Assembly (NCBI GenBank): GCA_000827265.1
Contig: KN834865.1
Location: 75,134-139,133, forward strand
DNA: 64,000 bases
Direction: 5' to 3'
Source of the DNA: Collybiopsis luxurians FD-317 M1
Lineage: Eukaryota > Basidiomycota > Agaricomycetes > Agaricales > Omphalotaceae
This document shows positions 32,547 to 44,111 of the stretch, in pieces. Both the position numbers and the translations under genes were made by a program. Under the pieces are notes generated by a model, which was not told the DNA's origin, did no database searches, and saw nothing but the letters and a program-made list of their open reading frames with translations. How positions within the stretch are numbered: the first letter of the stretch is position 1; each line of letters opens with the position of its first letter.

Positions 32547-34697
32547 TCAGTTTATTCATGGTTCCAGGCACGTCCGAGGCAGTATTTTGCGATGTGCAAG
32601 GAGAATACGGATAGCTGTTGAGTGCAGTTTTCCATTTGAATGCGTGTAGTGTAGGAAACGAAATGGCTTGCAAGTCAATTTGGCAATCACGTCAGTCAGA
32701 TTGTAGACAAGGGGCATGTCGAAATATCATGATAAGAAAACAGGTGAGGGATTAAAAGTGAGAACGGTCTGAGCGGATGATAAGAGTAGCGATCAGCGAG
32801 GAGCGGAAAGAAACTGACAGATGGAAGGACTCAACTGAGAGCCGTCGAGAACTTGAGCATGACGAGGTTGTAACAACGAGAGCTTGTCAACAGAGCGTTT
32901 TGGTTCTTGGGATGAATTCGTATAAGTCCACAAGGTTCGTTCCAAATTCCGAGCGCGCAATTGCGACTGGACTTCACCCCGTAGTAGATACCGTATTACG
33001 AAGTCAAAACAAGCTTATGGTAACTTAAGCTTGAGCATTTATAACGTTCGGCTCCTGTAAACACCACGGCTCGATGATATCTCGATTTCAGTGTACTTCG
33101 GGTCCTTTGGATACTCTTATCTTGATCATGACGCGTCTTCACATCTACTTCATTTGCTAACTCCTCCCTGCACCTGGCTCTCAGAGAAATTGTTCCGCGC
33201 CACATATTTTCTAATGATGATATAACAGATGAAGAAGTGGTCAGAGCCCACCTCGAATGGCTCTACACGGATGAACACGGATGAACACGGATGCATCTGG
33301 TAACATATGTGACAGTCTGAGTGACTATAAAATTGTGGAAGCTCGGCCCGAACCCCCTACACCTTGGCTCTTCTTCGAGTTGGATTCCTACCGATGAAAT
33401 AACTGTAAGGCTGGGTTCAGGGCGTCTGGAATGCCACCCAAAACATTGAGGGAATCTATGAAACCATCCAATCTTTCATTCAGATGCGGAGGATTAGGTG
33501 TTCAACCCCCTTTGACTTCTCCTCATTTTCCGGAGCAAGAATCTAATTATCCAGTCTGCTTAGATGCATGTACGATGATCATACTGAAAGATGTAGCTCA
33601 TGAGGCATGGTATCTTTAGAGGAGAGGTTTTAACTTGTTGATAACCTTGAATCCCTTCTATAGACTATTTGCCTCCTACTCAGATAGAAGTTGTAACTCT
33701 ACTCCACAGCTGTTTCCACGAGCGGGGTCGGAATCAGATGAAAAATTACGGAAGGATCTGTAATGTCTTTGATCGCTACTTGGGCACTTGTAAGGCTAAT
33801 CTCACGAAGTTTTTAACCGTACACTTTCGCTTTTTTTCCAGAGGAGTCCAACATCACAAAATTGAATCCCTTGCGCTCTCGAATAGTTCTTGAGTAGGGA
33901 TTTGTGAACCATTCTGGGTCACTTGGTATTGGCGACCTTTTTTCAAACGTTCTGGGTTGTTTACCGATGGTCGAAAAAATTCAGTATGACTGCGTGGGCT
34001 TTCGTACTCAAGTCGATCTTAATGAGGTAAAGGACATCATCTCCTTCCCCGCGTCGGAGTCCTCCATGGTCTCAAGTAGGGTTTTTTGGACCCCGAAATT
34101 GTGCTATCCTGCTAATAGAATGAATTTTCTTACCGCCGAACTCTATCACTACCTTTGATTTCCGAGTAACCATCGGTCCTCTCGACGAGAGGGTGTTAAC
34201 ATCAACCTTTCCGCTAGCATCCTAAAGGACTTGACCGTAGTGAGTTATCCTATACTATCAATGTAATTATTAAATGATATTGCCAGCCTCGTTGGTTTAT
34301 TTGGCGGGAGTGGACTAAATTTTCATCCATTTATATTTATATCTTCCCCTGCAAGGCAGTACATGTCCTGTTTTCCCGGCATCTTAAGAATGGTGGCCAG
34401 CTTTCCTAGTACTACAACACGAGTCTGGCGTAGCATTCCACAATTCAAACCTTCCGAATCCGACGACGATCGGACTGTCATTCATTAAGAATCGAAGATT
34501 CTAAAGCGGTTCCGGTCAATCCTATAACAGAAAGCGCTCAGGTAACTTACCTGGGACCAATAGCAGGGGACCTGGATAGAAATATAAAGGACGACTACCT
34601 TTTAGTCTCAACATGGCTCCCATATCAAGGCAGCACGCATATCTGATTGGTGCACCTAATGCAACTCGATCTTAACCAGGTATACTCCAAGCTGGTA
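32547..34697. other. Gene-poor region, possible relics
   Basis: No gene assembled. Plus-strand frames between 33431 and 34158 are weakly protein-like (for example GIGDLFSNVLGCLPMVEKIQ near 33922) but broken by stops. A 10-bp unit (ACACGGATGA) is repeated three times at 33265-33293. Confidence 0.45.
33265..33293. repeat. 10-bp minisatellite, three units
   Basis: ACACGGATGA occurs three times in tandem, the last unit ending in C. Confidence 0.85.
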
Positions 34698-35542
34698 ATG
34701 TCTACCGGATCGAGAGTTATTCAATACGCAACTTTCGTCGCCAGCGATGCTTTCATTAACCACCGGGACCAGTTTAGCGAGCGGATGTCGAAAGTAGGGA
34801 CTGCAGACGGGCATATCAGGTAAGATTTCTCGAAATTGTTCGCCTCGCGTTTGTCGTACTCTCTCTGATTGGCCATTAAGCACATTCTGGGGTATTCAGG
34901 TTCCCGAGGAGGGTGCAAAGATGGGATATATTATCACAAGTTCGTTCGGCCTACTTGTCAAGAAGGCCGATGCTCATCGCATGGTTTTTACAGCTTGGGA
35001 ATCTGCTGATCACTACAGACGTTTTCGTGATACGAGTCTCTATATCCTGGCGATGGACACTCTTAAAGAAGCTTCAGTTGGAGAAGCTTCTCGTCACCAG
35101 GCACGTACATTGACAGAGAGTCATTTTCGAGGGACTTTCTGATCCATCGTCATTGCAGTTCAGCGGAGTAGTGGGATCACCAGGTCCTGGACTACAATCG
35201 GACATCACGGAGGTTGTGGTAGTTAAACCAAAAGCAGGCGTTACCGGGGAGGAGGTGAAAGAAGCTGCTCAGAAGCTTGGAGAGATTTTCACCGGTCATG
35301 GCCATCCAGCTGCCCTCGGGGAGAGCATCAATGGGGATGGGGTTTATCTGATCGTTGTGGGCTGGCCATCAGTTACCGTACGTCTGTTCTTATTGTCAGT
35401 AGTGAGTTCAGTGTCTAATACTGTGGTATTGCAGGAGAGTCGTTCAATCGTTAGCAGCGAACCCTTTGCAGCTCCAATCAGCAATTTTGCATCTTTAGCC
35501 AGTATAGAGCTCTCTCATGCCCGCTTGAACAAGCATCCATGA
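34698..35542 (+). CDS. Small protein resembling dimeric alpha/beta-barrel (ABM-like) proteins
   Basis: Four exons (34698-34819, 34881-35100, 35159-35377, 35435-35542) sum to 222 residues with every join in frame. It starts MSTGSRVIQYATFVASDAF. The middle has WGIQVPEEGAKMGYIITS and FTAWESADHYRRFRD, which has the look of the antibiotic-biosynthesis-monooxygenase/EthD type fold (aromatic W-x(n)-H-Y-R-x-F pattern). A second half has EVVVVKPKAGVTGEEVKEAA and GVYLIVVGWPSV, suggesting two ferredoxin-like halves. It ends ARLNKHP. Proteins of this fold bind small hydrophobic or aromatic molecules or haem; the role here is unknown and the family call is inferred from pattern only. Intron 2 is 58 nt and must be GC-AG to keep the frame. 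An ATG further upstream (34658) is possible. Confidence 0.62.
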
Positions 35543-35900
35543 GCCACGTTTTGTATTATAGATTTTTGTACCGATGTATTTATCTATGGGCGAGCCAGTT
35601 TCTCCCAGCAGATTAGCTTCTTCATGTCGCGCTTCCGGCCTTAGAGGCGATTGTCTTGTTCAAACTCATCATACGTATCCAGCAGATTGAGATTGCAGCC
35701 AGTCCCCTGCAGCAGTCTCGAACTTCCGGTTCAGACCGTTAATTGCATTCAGAAGAGTTTCTATTTCTGCTTGATTCGAACTCGTGTTTGAAAGTATTTC
35801 AAAGAAGCAGAATACACTCGATGTACTTAGAAACAACTATGAGATGAGACATGTTGGTCTTATAACCTTCTCGGGGTGAACATAGTATGGTCATCAACCT
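35543..35900. other. Convergent spacer
   Basis: 358 bp between convergent stops. Nothing recognised beyond expected 3' untranslated sequence of both genes. Confidence 0.6.
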
Positions 35901-37445
35901 CTAGAAATAATCAGCTGTCGTTTCAGCGTCCACAACACTTTTTACACGCAGATCCAGACCGTTCTGTTTACATATCCGCATGGGTTCCAAGACTGTTGGA
36001 TCGACTGTACGCCCATAGATAATAATGTCTACTAGACATAACCGACAAACTTCGCGTTCCCGATCATCCGCAGGATCCCACCACCGAGATAGGACGAAAT
36101 CAGCAATGAAGGTGTCTTCGTCTGCGAAAGGAAAGAAGGGGACTTCCGTACCGAGTACAAACGATTTTAAAGCTGGTAGCAAGGCATTGGAAGAGCTCTC
36201 CTGGTAGACGAGGGCCTCGAAGAGAGGATGAACGACGATATTGCAGCTTAGGAGTCGTAAATCCTCAAGCATAGGGACCACTGCCAGGAATTGAAGAATT
36301 TCCTCCGTCAATTGGTAGGAAGAATAACAAAGTACGAAGGTGGTCAAGGGAGCAGAGCTCCGGACTTGCAAGTCGCGTAAGATGGGAAACAAATGCAACG
36401 GTTCCCAATCCATGTCTCTCTCGAGCGAATCAAAAGAAGGGTATATAATCCTAAGACTGTCCAGTAGCGGTAGTGTAAGCCGTTCTACGAATCGCCACGA
36501 TCCGCCGTGAGGAACATTCGAAAATTCAAGTTCGAACTGTGTCGTTTGATTCAAGCTAACGATGGACCCATCGCCGATCCAGGACTCGTCGCTTACAGAG
36601 CCTGATGCCAATTTAACGACAACCTGCTCAGGATTAGCAGCTAGGAGCATGTCGTGATACCCCGATCCGGCTATCGCCAGGTATGGTTCCAAGAATAATT
36701 CGTAGAGAGGAGGAAACTTGATCGTCGCCATACTCTCCAAAACAGGTACAGCCGCATGGCCGACATTGTGGTAATCGGTTCCAATATGGACATCCTCCAG
36801 GTTCGGGCAATCATTGAATGTAGTGACGATCCCAACATTTAGACTATTACCAGTACTCATCAATGGAGCGTCCACGGGGTCTGCTAGCTGGAGGCTCACG
36901 GATTCGAGCAGAGGTGCATGGATTGTCTGGAGGCCGAGTAGATCGATGAGATCAGGGAGGCGTAAGCGGAGAGAGAGATAAGTGCAACGATGAAGGAACG
37001 AGGTAGAGAACTGAACTACTCCTTGAGGTACAGGCATCTTTGCAGCCGTGTAGTTGTCTTCGCGAGTGGAGAAGCGGATATAGATGGGGAGTGAGCCACT
37101 CCTAGAAAGCCATTTTGTCGCCATTGAGATGTGATCCGGATAATTCCCATTATACATCTCTATCTCCAGGTTCGTCCATAATCGAGGAGTGCTCTGAGCC
37201 AATTCGCGCCAATGGTGGCAAACGTGACAAACTACAAGCTGGGGCGGAAGTTGGGCAGTGGGATTGAGAGATGATATTTGTTCATCTTCCTCACAGTAGA
37301 CGCAAAAGATCTCCGCGAGGAGCTCCAGAGGTAGCCTATGAATCAGAGCTAGTTGATTGCGAGTCCCCAGCAGTTGTAACCGCTTTTGAGCAAGCGCGTA
37401 TTCTGCTGCCTGAATTTTCGCAAGCTGAGTGTCGAGTGCCTCCAT
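35901..37445 (-). CDS. F-box protein, agaricomycete type
   Basis: Single-exon frame of 514 residues from ATG. It opens with a heptad-like helix (MEALDTQLAKIQAAEYALAQ), then the F-box core IHRLPLELLAEIFCVY, PQLVVCHVCHHWRELAQSTP and RLWTNLEIE. The rest is Leu-rich irregular repeats. This coiled helix plus F-box-like plus degenerate LRR layout is a hugely expanded agaricomycete family. By analogy the F-box binds Skp1 of an SCF ubiquitin ligase and the repeats choose the target; many expanded copies have untested roles. No breaks are seen. The end is VDAETTADYF. Confidence 0.85.
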   Translation of the reverse strand: MEALDTQLAKIQAAEYALAQKRLQLLGTRNQLALIHRLPLELLAEIFCVYCEEDEQISSLNPTAQLPPQLVVCHVCHHWRELAQSTPRLWTNLEIEMYNGNYPDHISMATKWLSRSGSLPIYIRFSTREDNYTAAKMPVPQGVVQFSTSFLHRCTYLSLRLRLPDLIDLLGLQTIHAPLLESVSLQLADPVDAPLMSTGNSLNVGIVTTFNDCPNLEDVHIGTDYHNVGHAAVPVLESMATIKFPPLYELFLEPYLAIAGSGYHDMLLAANPEQVVVKLASGSVSDESWIGDGSIVSLNQTTQFELEFSNVPHGGSWRFVERLTLPLLDSLRIIYPSFDSLERDMDWEPLHLFPILRDLQVRSSAPLTTFVLCYSSYQLTEEILQFLAVVPMLEDLRLLSCNIVVHPLFEALVYQESSSNALLPALKSFVLGTEVPFFPFADEDTFIADFVLSRWWDPADDREREVCRLCLVDIIIYGRTVDPTVLEPMRICKQNGLDLRVKSVVDAETTADYF

Positions 37446-40400
37446 TCTCAGGATTCAGACCCTGTATAATTAGAGAAATGAGTTGAGTGCCTCCAAACAG
37501 TGAACATGGCTAGAAACCTTATGCAAAGGAAACGGGGATCGAGAGTCCAGGTAATCGATCAAGGGAGTGGCTGGACTTGGAATACACCCAAAGTCTTTGT
37601 TTTTGAGGAAACGCGTTCGGCGATTCTCGTGGGAGACGGACGTTACAAGGAGGTAAAAAGTTCAAGTCGCCGCACTAAAGAGGAACAAAGCAAGCCTGTA
37701 ATTTACCTAACTTGGTTAGCTGCCCACCACGCACCTGCATCTGTACGTAACTCAGGTTCCGGATGATGATTTGTTATGTTACTCCCTGGTTACGGCAGGT
37801 CAAAGCAGACGATACTAAACGTGTTCCAGATATCGCCTGGTATCCAGTAAGTATCTTCAGTTATGTTATTTGTCCACGCCAGGGGCCGCTTGCCGCGTTT
37901 ATTTCGGAAAAAACCGAATCTACCAACACCTCACGACGAACCAACAATACCATTCGAATAAAGACGCGAAAAAAAAAAGGAAGAAAGGTCTTTTTTGCTA
38001 AATTTTTGAGTAAGAAAAATACCCTTGCAACTCGAGAAAGACAGAGAAATATATAGTCTTTTACTCTCGTGCCTGCAGAAGTATCCGGCCCGATAGGCGC
38101 GACGCGGCCCCAATCGGACCGACACATTATTTGGGTGCATCAATTTAAATAAGGAACTTCATCTTTTCCTTTGTCTTTCTCGAGTGGCAAACATAAAATC
38201 TTTCATTTGAAAAATTTGTCGAAAAGAGCTTTTTCTTCTCGTACTTTTACCTCCTTTTCTCCACGACGTTCTCGGCCAGGCGTGAAATGTAAATATCCTA
38301 CATTGTACTTGATCTATCTGGTGGGTTGGCACATGAACGTGGTTAAAACCTGAGCTCAATAATCACCATTTCTCGAGTCAGCGCACCCTTCAAGGCAGAC
38401 TCTGAACGCTTGATTCCCCTTTAGTTGCCTAGAACCGCCCAGAGAGCCCGAATTACGGCAGGGCAAAGCGGTAACTACGAACCTCCATACCGGCAATCTA
38501 CATAGTTTTGAGGACATTGCAATCGATAACAGGATACCATATAAGATTCTTGACTTCGCCTTGATGAGTCTTAAGACGGACATCCTGGAAGTATTTGAAT
38601 CTCAGAGTGGGATTGTGATTCAGTGGTACACCATCCTCTCTTCGACAGTACATCACAGCTTCTGAGGGTATGCTAGACCAAGGCAAGTTATGTGTCACGA
38701 GCTCGATCCTTTGCTTGATTCATATCCAAGCTTACTTAGTTCGATTCTTCCCTCAGCATATATCCATACCGACCGAATGGGTCGCCTTGGAAACGCGACA
38801 CACGGTAAAACGTTTAGGACGTGGGGTGGAAGGACTCGATGTACAGACTTCTCGACTCTCCTCAACGACACTGATAAATGGATGCTACCGCAGCGACTCT
38901 GGTCGCTCCTCGAACTTGGGCAGTGTGTCCAAATCACAGGCTAAGTCGGATCAAATTAGGCGGAGGGATCGACATCGAAGTGCAAACCAGTGCCAACCTC
39001 GTTATCGTTGTCGAGGAAATGTTGAGGTTTGTACACAGAGGGTTGATTTTGTTTTATGTCCAGGTAAACAGAAAAAGACATTCCACATTTCACAAGCGCG
39101 CTCAAATCATGGGGTTCTCGGAGAACTGTCAAAGATGCCATTGACGTATGCCATCCACAACAGGCTCACAAAACTTAAGTGTGTCTTGAGAAGCTTCAAA
39201 AAATAGCTGAGGAGTTGGGCTGTGTATCAGACCAGCTGCTATAACCCTTGAGGGTATACTTATGTACCGGCATTCTCGCACCTGAAATGTACTTCTGATT
39301 GATAGAGCTCGACAGAGCATTTCAAGACACCCGGTGACTTTTTGCTAAGCCAACTGGTTAAGTTTAGATTCGGCACAGCATAGATCTGAGCCTTGAGCGG
39401 TTCGAGGAGAATGGACGCGTTGGCTTGATATTGAATGAAGACTGAGACATCGGTAGAACGCAGAGTAGCTGGAATGAGGGAAAACATGAGATTTTTACCG
39501 CTAACGAGCTATGTTATCGGGATCTTGAGCAGCAGGCTGTGGAAATAGGCGGTCACTGGAGCTCGCTATATACTGCACAGGCAGGTTGGGCATGGCATGG
39601 CATTGTGATAGCCATTATAACCATGCGATAAACGTTATTCTATGTTTTGATCCAAAATGAGATAGTACAGGGGATGGTGCACACAGAGTCGTTGTGAGCA
39701 ATAAAATACTAGTTAAGTCAACTCCACCCGCTGATCTGTCTGGCTAGCGTCAGTGCTGGAGCCAAAAGCGGAATGAAACACAAGTATGTTCTTTTTTAGT
39801 CAGTTTATCCAATATGGGTCAAATATCGGATCATGAGTAGACTACCAAAGCTTCAATAAATCATCCTGCCTAACTTACATAAATGGAGTCAAGTACGTAG
39901 TGTGCACTGTCGGTCGCACTGTGATGCGCCCAAATGTAATCTCCCGTCGTCATACCGTTACTATAGTGTGTACATTAGCGAAACCTCCCGTGCAGGTGGC
40001 GACTGAGTTCAATAGAAGAGACGGAACCAAGTGTGGATCTGTAGTGTACGACTTGGAGTCGTTGTTTCGAACCATCGGGAGCATCGGCTTGTAAGCTGAA
40101 GAAGACATATACTAGTCAGACGCAACTAAGATACATTTCATTGCACTTCAGGGTAAGCGATGTCCTGACCCACGTGCTGAACAGCATGCGTGACCGCCAA
40201 ACAAAGACGAAATTCTCGGTGAGTTGGGCCTGGGAGTAGCACACATGGTATCGCAGCTTGACTTCCCTACGGCGGTGAATTCAGCTCGAATTGCGCTGCT
40301 TTCATTTAACCTCGACTTCTGCTAGATCAAAAATGGATGGAAATTCCGAGCGGAAGAGAAGCAGGGAATGAGTATTAGGTAGTCATAGACTTCAAAATCG

Positions 40401-43400
40401 TCACAGATGGTATTGGATGCGTTCTTCGCATAAGTGAACCATATGAAGAGTGACCATTCTGGGGCATATCATTTACGGGAATCATGCGAGTCCGATGTAC
40501 AAAAGAAGGTTCACTTCATAGAACTGTAACTTGTATCAGAAGCTTAATCGACTAGCAGGTGTTAGCATGTTTGTAAACTGGAAAGAAACACCCGACTTGA
40601 ACGAAGCCGCTGAAAGTAGCAGGCTGAGATAACTAGTTCAGAAGTGGTAAGTAGATCGTACAAGCTCGGGATAAACGGGAAATCTTTGTCGTTTGTGGAG
40701 AGGGTACACGGGTGAAGCATGCGCATGCGCTGTGTATGAACGCAGCAGATTTCGTTCCATATAGCCAGCTATACCATCATATGGTACATTCGTGTTTTCA
40801 AAGCTTCACCTGTTATGCAAAGAACAGCGCCACTAACTCCCGTATGTTGTTCTCATGTTCTCTATGTTTGCGTTGAATATGCTTCCATGGATAGAGTTTG
40901 ATCGAGAGACACAAGAGAAAAAAGAAGCAAGCGGCAGAAGTAACACCTTATGCGCAGGGATTGGCATGCACTGATGGTTTGATGCATGAGGCCGAGCATG
41001 AGCTTAAGCTTGAATTAGCATGATTGGTAAGGTAATGGAAGGAAAAGGAATTGGCGCAGAAAAGAAGACGATCACTGTGCTGCTAGAACGTTGTGTGAGG
41101 AGCGTGTTTTCTACTTTTGGTCAGTGGCTTGACAGCCATCACGCAAAACTTTGATCCTAATTTGCCCATGAAAACCGTGATTAATTACTCCTACTAGTTG
41201 AGAGTCGTGAAATTGAACGGTATCACAAATGACTGACAACTTTACATCATCTTTCCGATTTCTGACGAGGATTGTCAATGACAAAAAACATTTGTCTTCT
41301 TGACTCCGAAACACCATCTAGGTAATTCCGTGAAAAAGAGAGGTTCGGTTTGGAATCTCCTACTTATGTGCTACGCGAAATGAACCTTCCAGAAGGTATC
41401 CATGGTTCATTTCACGTATCAGAATGACTTGCTAATGACACCTCTGGCGAGGTGGCGGCGTCGAAGATCTAGAAAGACGTGAAATCCTTCGGACGAGCTA
41501 CTTCCATTTATCATTCATTCGACTCATTCGAATAATTGGATGAAACCATGAAAGAAACAGAATGCTTCTCCTGGAACCTTACAGTATGTGCGAGGCTGCG
41601 AAGCGAACCTATGGTACTTCATAGCAACCTATGCTAGCTGGCTGAAAAATCAGAATTGAAACGAAGTTGATTTAATCTAATTACTTACTCCGACTCACTC
41701 GGTGCCACATACTTTGTGTGCACGCGCTTGTCGATTCTCGGGGTAGATTTGACGGCCGCAATCTCGAGTTTTGGGAGGTATTTTGGTTTCAGAATAATTC
41801 GGCGGTCTTCCTTGGTACTCGTAGGTCAAGTGAACTAACCGAGGGTTTCAGTGTTCAGTGCTGTTGGACGGTACAGGAAACATGAAAATAGAAAGGGTAT
41901 GGTATGTAATCACGTAGCCGCCGGAAGATACGTACTCGTAGGTATATTAGACTTGAATTTAAACATTGTAACCTAAGCCGTTCCAAGTATGTGGGTATGC
42001 ATGTACGTAGCTTAATGAAACTTATTCGGAACGCACCTCCTTTCCTTTCGGATGATGCCTCGGTACCTTGAGATTTCGTTTGAATGGTGTATGCCGTGTA
42101 TGGAGGTAGGTAGGAAGGTGGCTGTAATATGCTGCTGTATGTCGGTGGGAGAGCCCAGACTCTGGACCCTAGATCCCGATCGACAATGAAGAGAGATTAA
42201 AGAAGCTTTGAGGTGCGGACAGGCGGGGACAAGCAAGTGGGTATTCAGACTGGACAGTGACAGAGGTACAGCTACTGCCTACTACATATGAGGAGGATAC
42301 AGCGGATCAAGGAGGTGCTGTGCCAAGGTACGGGAGACGGGCAAATTGAAGTAGGCGCTTTTCAATACAGATTACCCCATTCATACAGATTGTCGGTTTC
42401 GGATTGGTTGAGGCTGGGTTGGAAGTAGGGACGGAGGAGAGGTAATGCCTAACGGATCAATTTTAAGATCGGAGTTGATTGTAGTGGGGAATGGAAGATC
42501 GGTATTGGATAGAGACAAAAAAACCTACCGATTGGAAAGGGTTCGGAACTTGACCAGGTGCAAAGGCACTGAGAGAAGAGTCAAGTGTACGAACAGACCT
42601 TGATTCGCCACTGACCCGCGAAGACTATGAGTTCCTGTTTGAGACGTGTGGGTGGGAGGGGGTCAACAGATTATTTTACCGCGCAATATCAAGTTGAACC
42701 GAATAAGAACCTGAGTGGGTTGTGAGTCACTTGTTGGACATTTCCTTGACATTTGGACCGATTAGACCATGCACATACTCCGACGTTAGTGTGTGCACTG
42801 TGTTAAATGCTGGGGTGGAACAGAGAGTGGAGTGATTTTAGCAGTGTTGATAGATTAACGACCCAGGATCGAATCGAGGGCGGATGGAAAGCCTGAAGGA
42901 GCAGGATCGAGGAACCAGGAATAAAAAGACGAACCAGTGAAATGTTTGTTTCGAACTGTCGTGGATCCGGAAGCCACTTTACAGAATGAGGTTCCAGCAA
43001 AGGGTAGACGAGGCTTAGAGGTGGGAAGCTCTGAACAAGGAAACGAATAAGCGTATAAGGATCGGCTCGTACAAAGGTTCCGGTGATGATGAGTTGATGA
43101 ACCTGTTCATGGATCGTCCCCATGAATAGGTCCACATTACCAAATGCAGCAGTGTAATGGTTGAACAAGCTATTCCAAATGAGGACGCGAATAAGAGTGT
43201 CTGTATAGCATACCAGTTCCTCAGATAACGCGAATCGTTCTCAGTGCCTAACTGGATCAAAGGCTCGTTGATGAATAGAAAAAGTCAGTCGGGCGAGAGA
43301 ATGAAATGTATTCCCGACGGATCACCATATGTAGGTGGTTAGAATACAAGTTGTAATAAATGGACGAACTATGATTTGGCGGTGCACTCTAGATCAAGCT

Positions 43401-44111
43401 CAGGGCCTAGACTTTGTTGAACACTCGGAGATTCAGGATAAAGCAGAAGCGGAGGTGGAAATCAGAATCACTAACGTTCGGAGGAGAAAAAAGAGGTACG
43501 AACCAAGGACGAACCAAGTAACTTACTCAGCGAGTCAGCTTGATAGGTCCTGAAGAAATTACCGACGTTAATCCAGATTACAGACTGCGGATGGCTGAAA
43601 AGTGTTCCGTACGTTTAAAATGGTCTGGCGGATCGATAAGAGCCCCGAATCCCGACAGTAGAGCGCTGAGCAGTCAGTGCGGTCAGTGGGGAAGGAACTG
43701 AATGCATCTGTCCGGAGAAGCGTCGGGCTTGATTGGGGCAGTGTTTGACCCGTCAAAGCTGACTACGCAGGGGCGGGAAAACGGGAGTCGGGGGGAGTAA
43801 AAGCGGGCGAAGGATAAAAGTAACCACCGAATGTGATGTAAGCTGACTGTCAGGAAGAGAGACGAGGAAGACTTTGAAATGGAAGAGCTAAGCCGTGGCT
43901 GAGATTGAAGCTGAGATTGAAATAAGCCGTATCATGCCGACGAGCGCTTGCCGAAATTTTTCCATCAATTTACGAAACGCCAGCCAGCACAGGTCTTCCC
44001 TTTGACTCTAACGTCTACCAGCTCAAACTTAATCGCTGTTTTTTCTTTCAATTTCCGAGTTTTTGTCGACAGAAAACGTCGACACTTGGGAATAAATTTG
44101 CAAACTAATTC
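37446..44111. other. Gene desert of about 6.7 kb
   Basis: No coding gene could be supported on either strand. Many overlapping short frames at 38498-39206 lie on both strands without motifs. An inverted repeat lies at 37960-38260. The rightmost 2 kb is likely the promoter of the translation-factor gene at 44112. Non-coding RNA or lineage-specific short genes cannot be excluded. Confidence 0.5.
37960..38260. repeat. Diverged inverted repeat with GC-rich loop
   Basis: The left arm (about 37965-38045), read on the minus strand, aligns with the right arm (about 38168-38250). Both read CTTTCTCGAGT(T/G)GCAA, then AT-rich sequence, then an AAAAATTT(A/G) block, then an AAAGA(C/G)CTTT-like block and TTC-rich sequence. 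Frames from the two arms give similar peptides (LSFSSCKG / MSFSSGKH), as expected for an inverted duplication. The loop holds a GC-rich stretch (GGCGCGACGCGGCCCC near 38096). Confidence 0.6.

Noticed and set aside
38498..39206. Overlapping frames on both strands, the longest 178 residues
   Set aside because: No start context, splice partners or motifs; frames overlap each other on opposite strands with equal plausibility.
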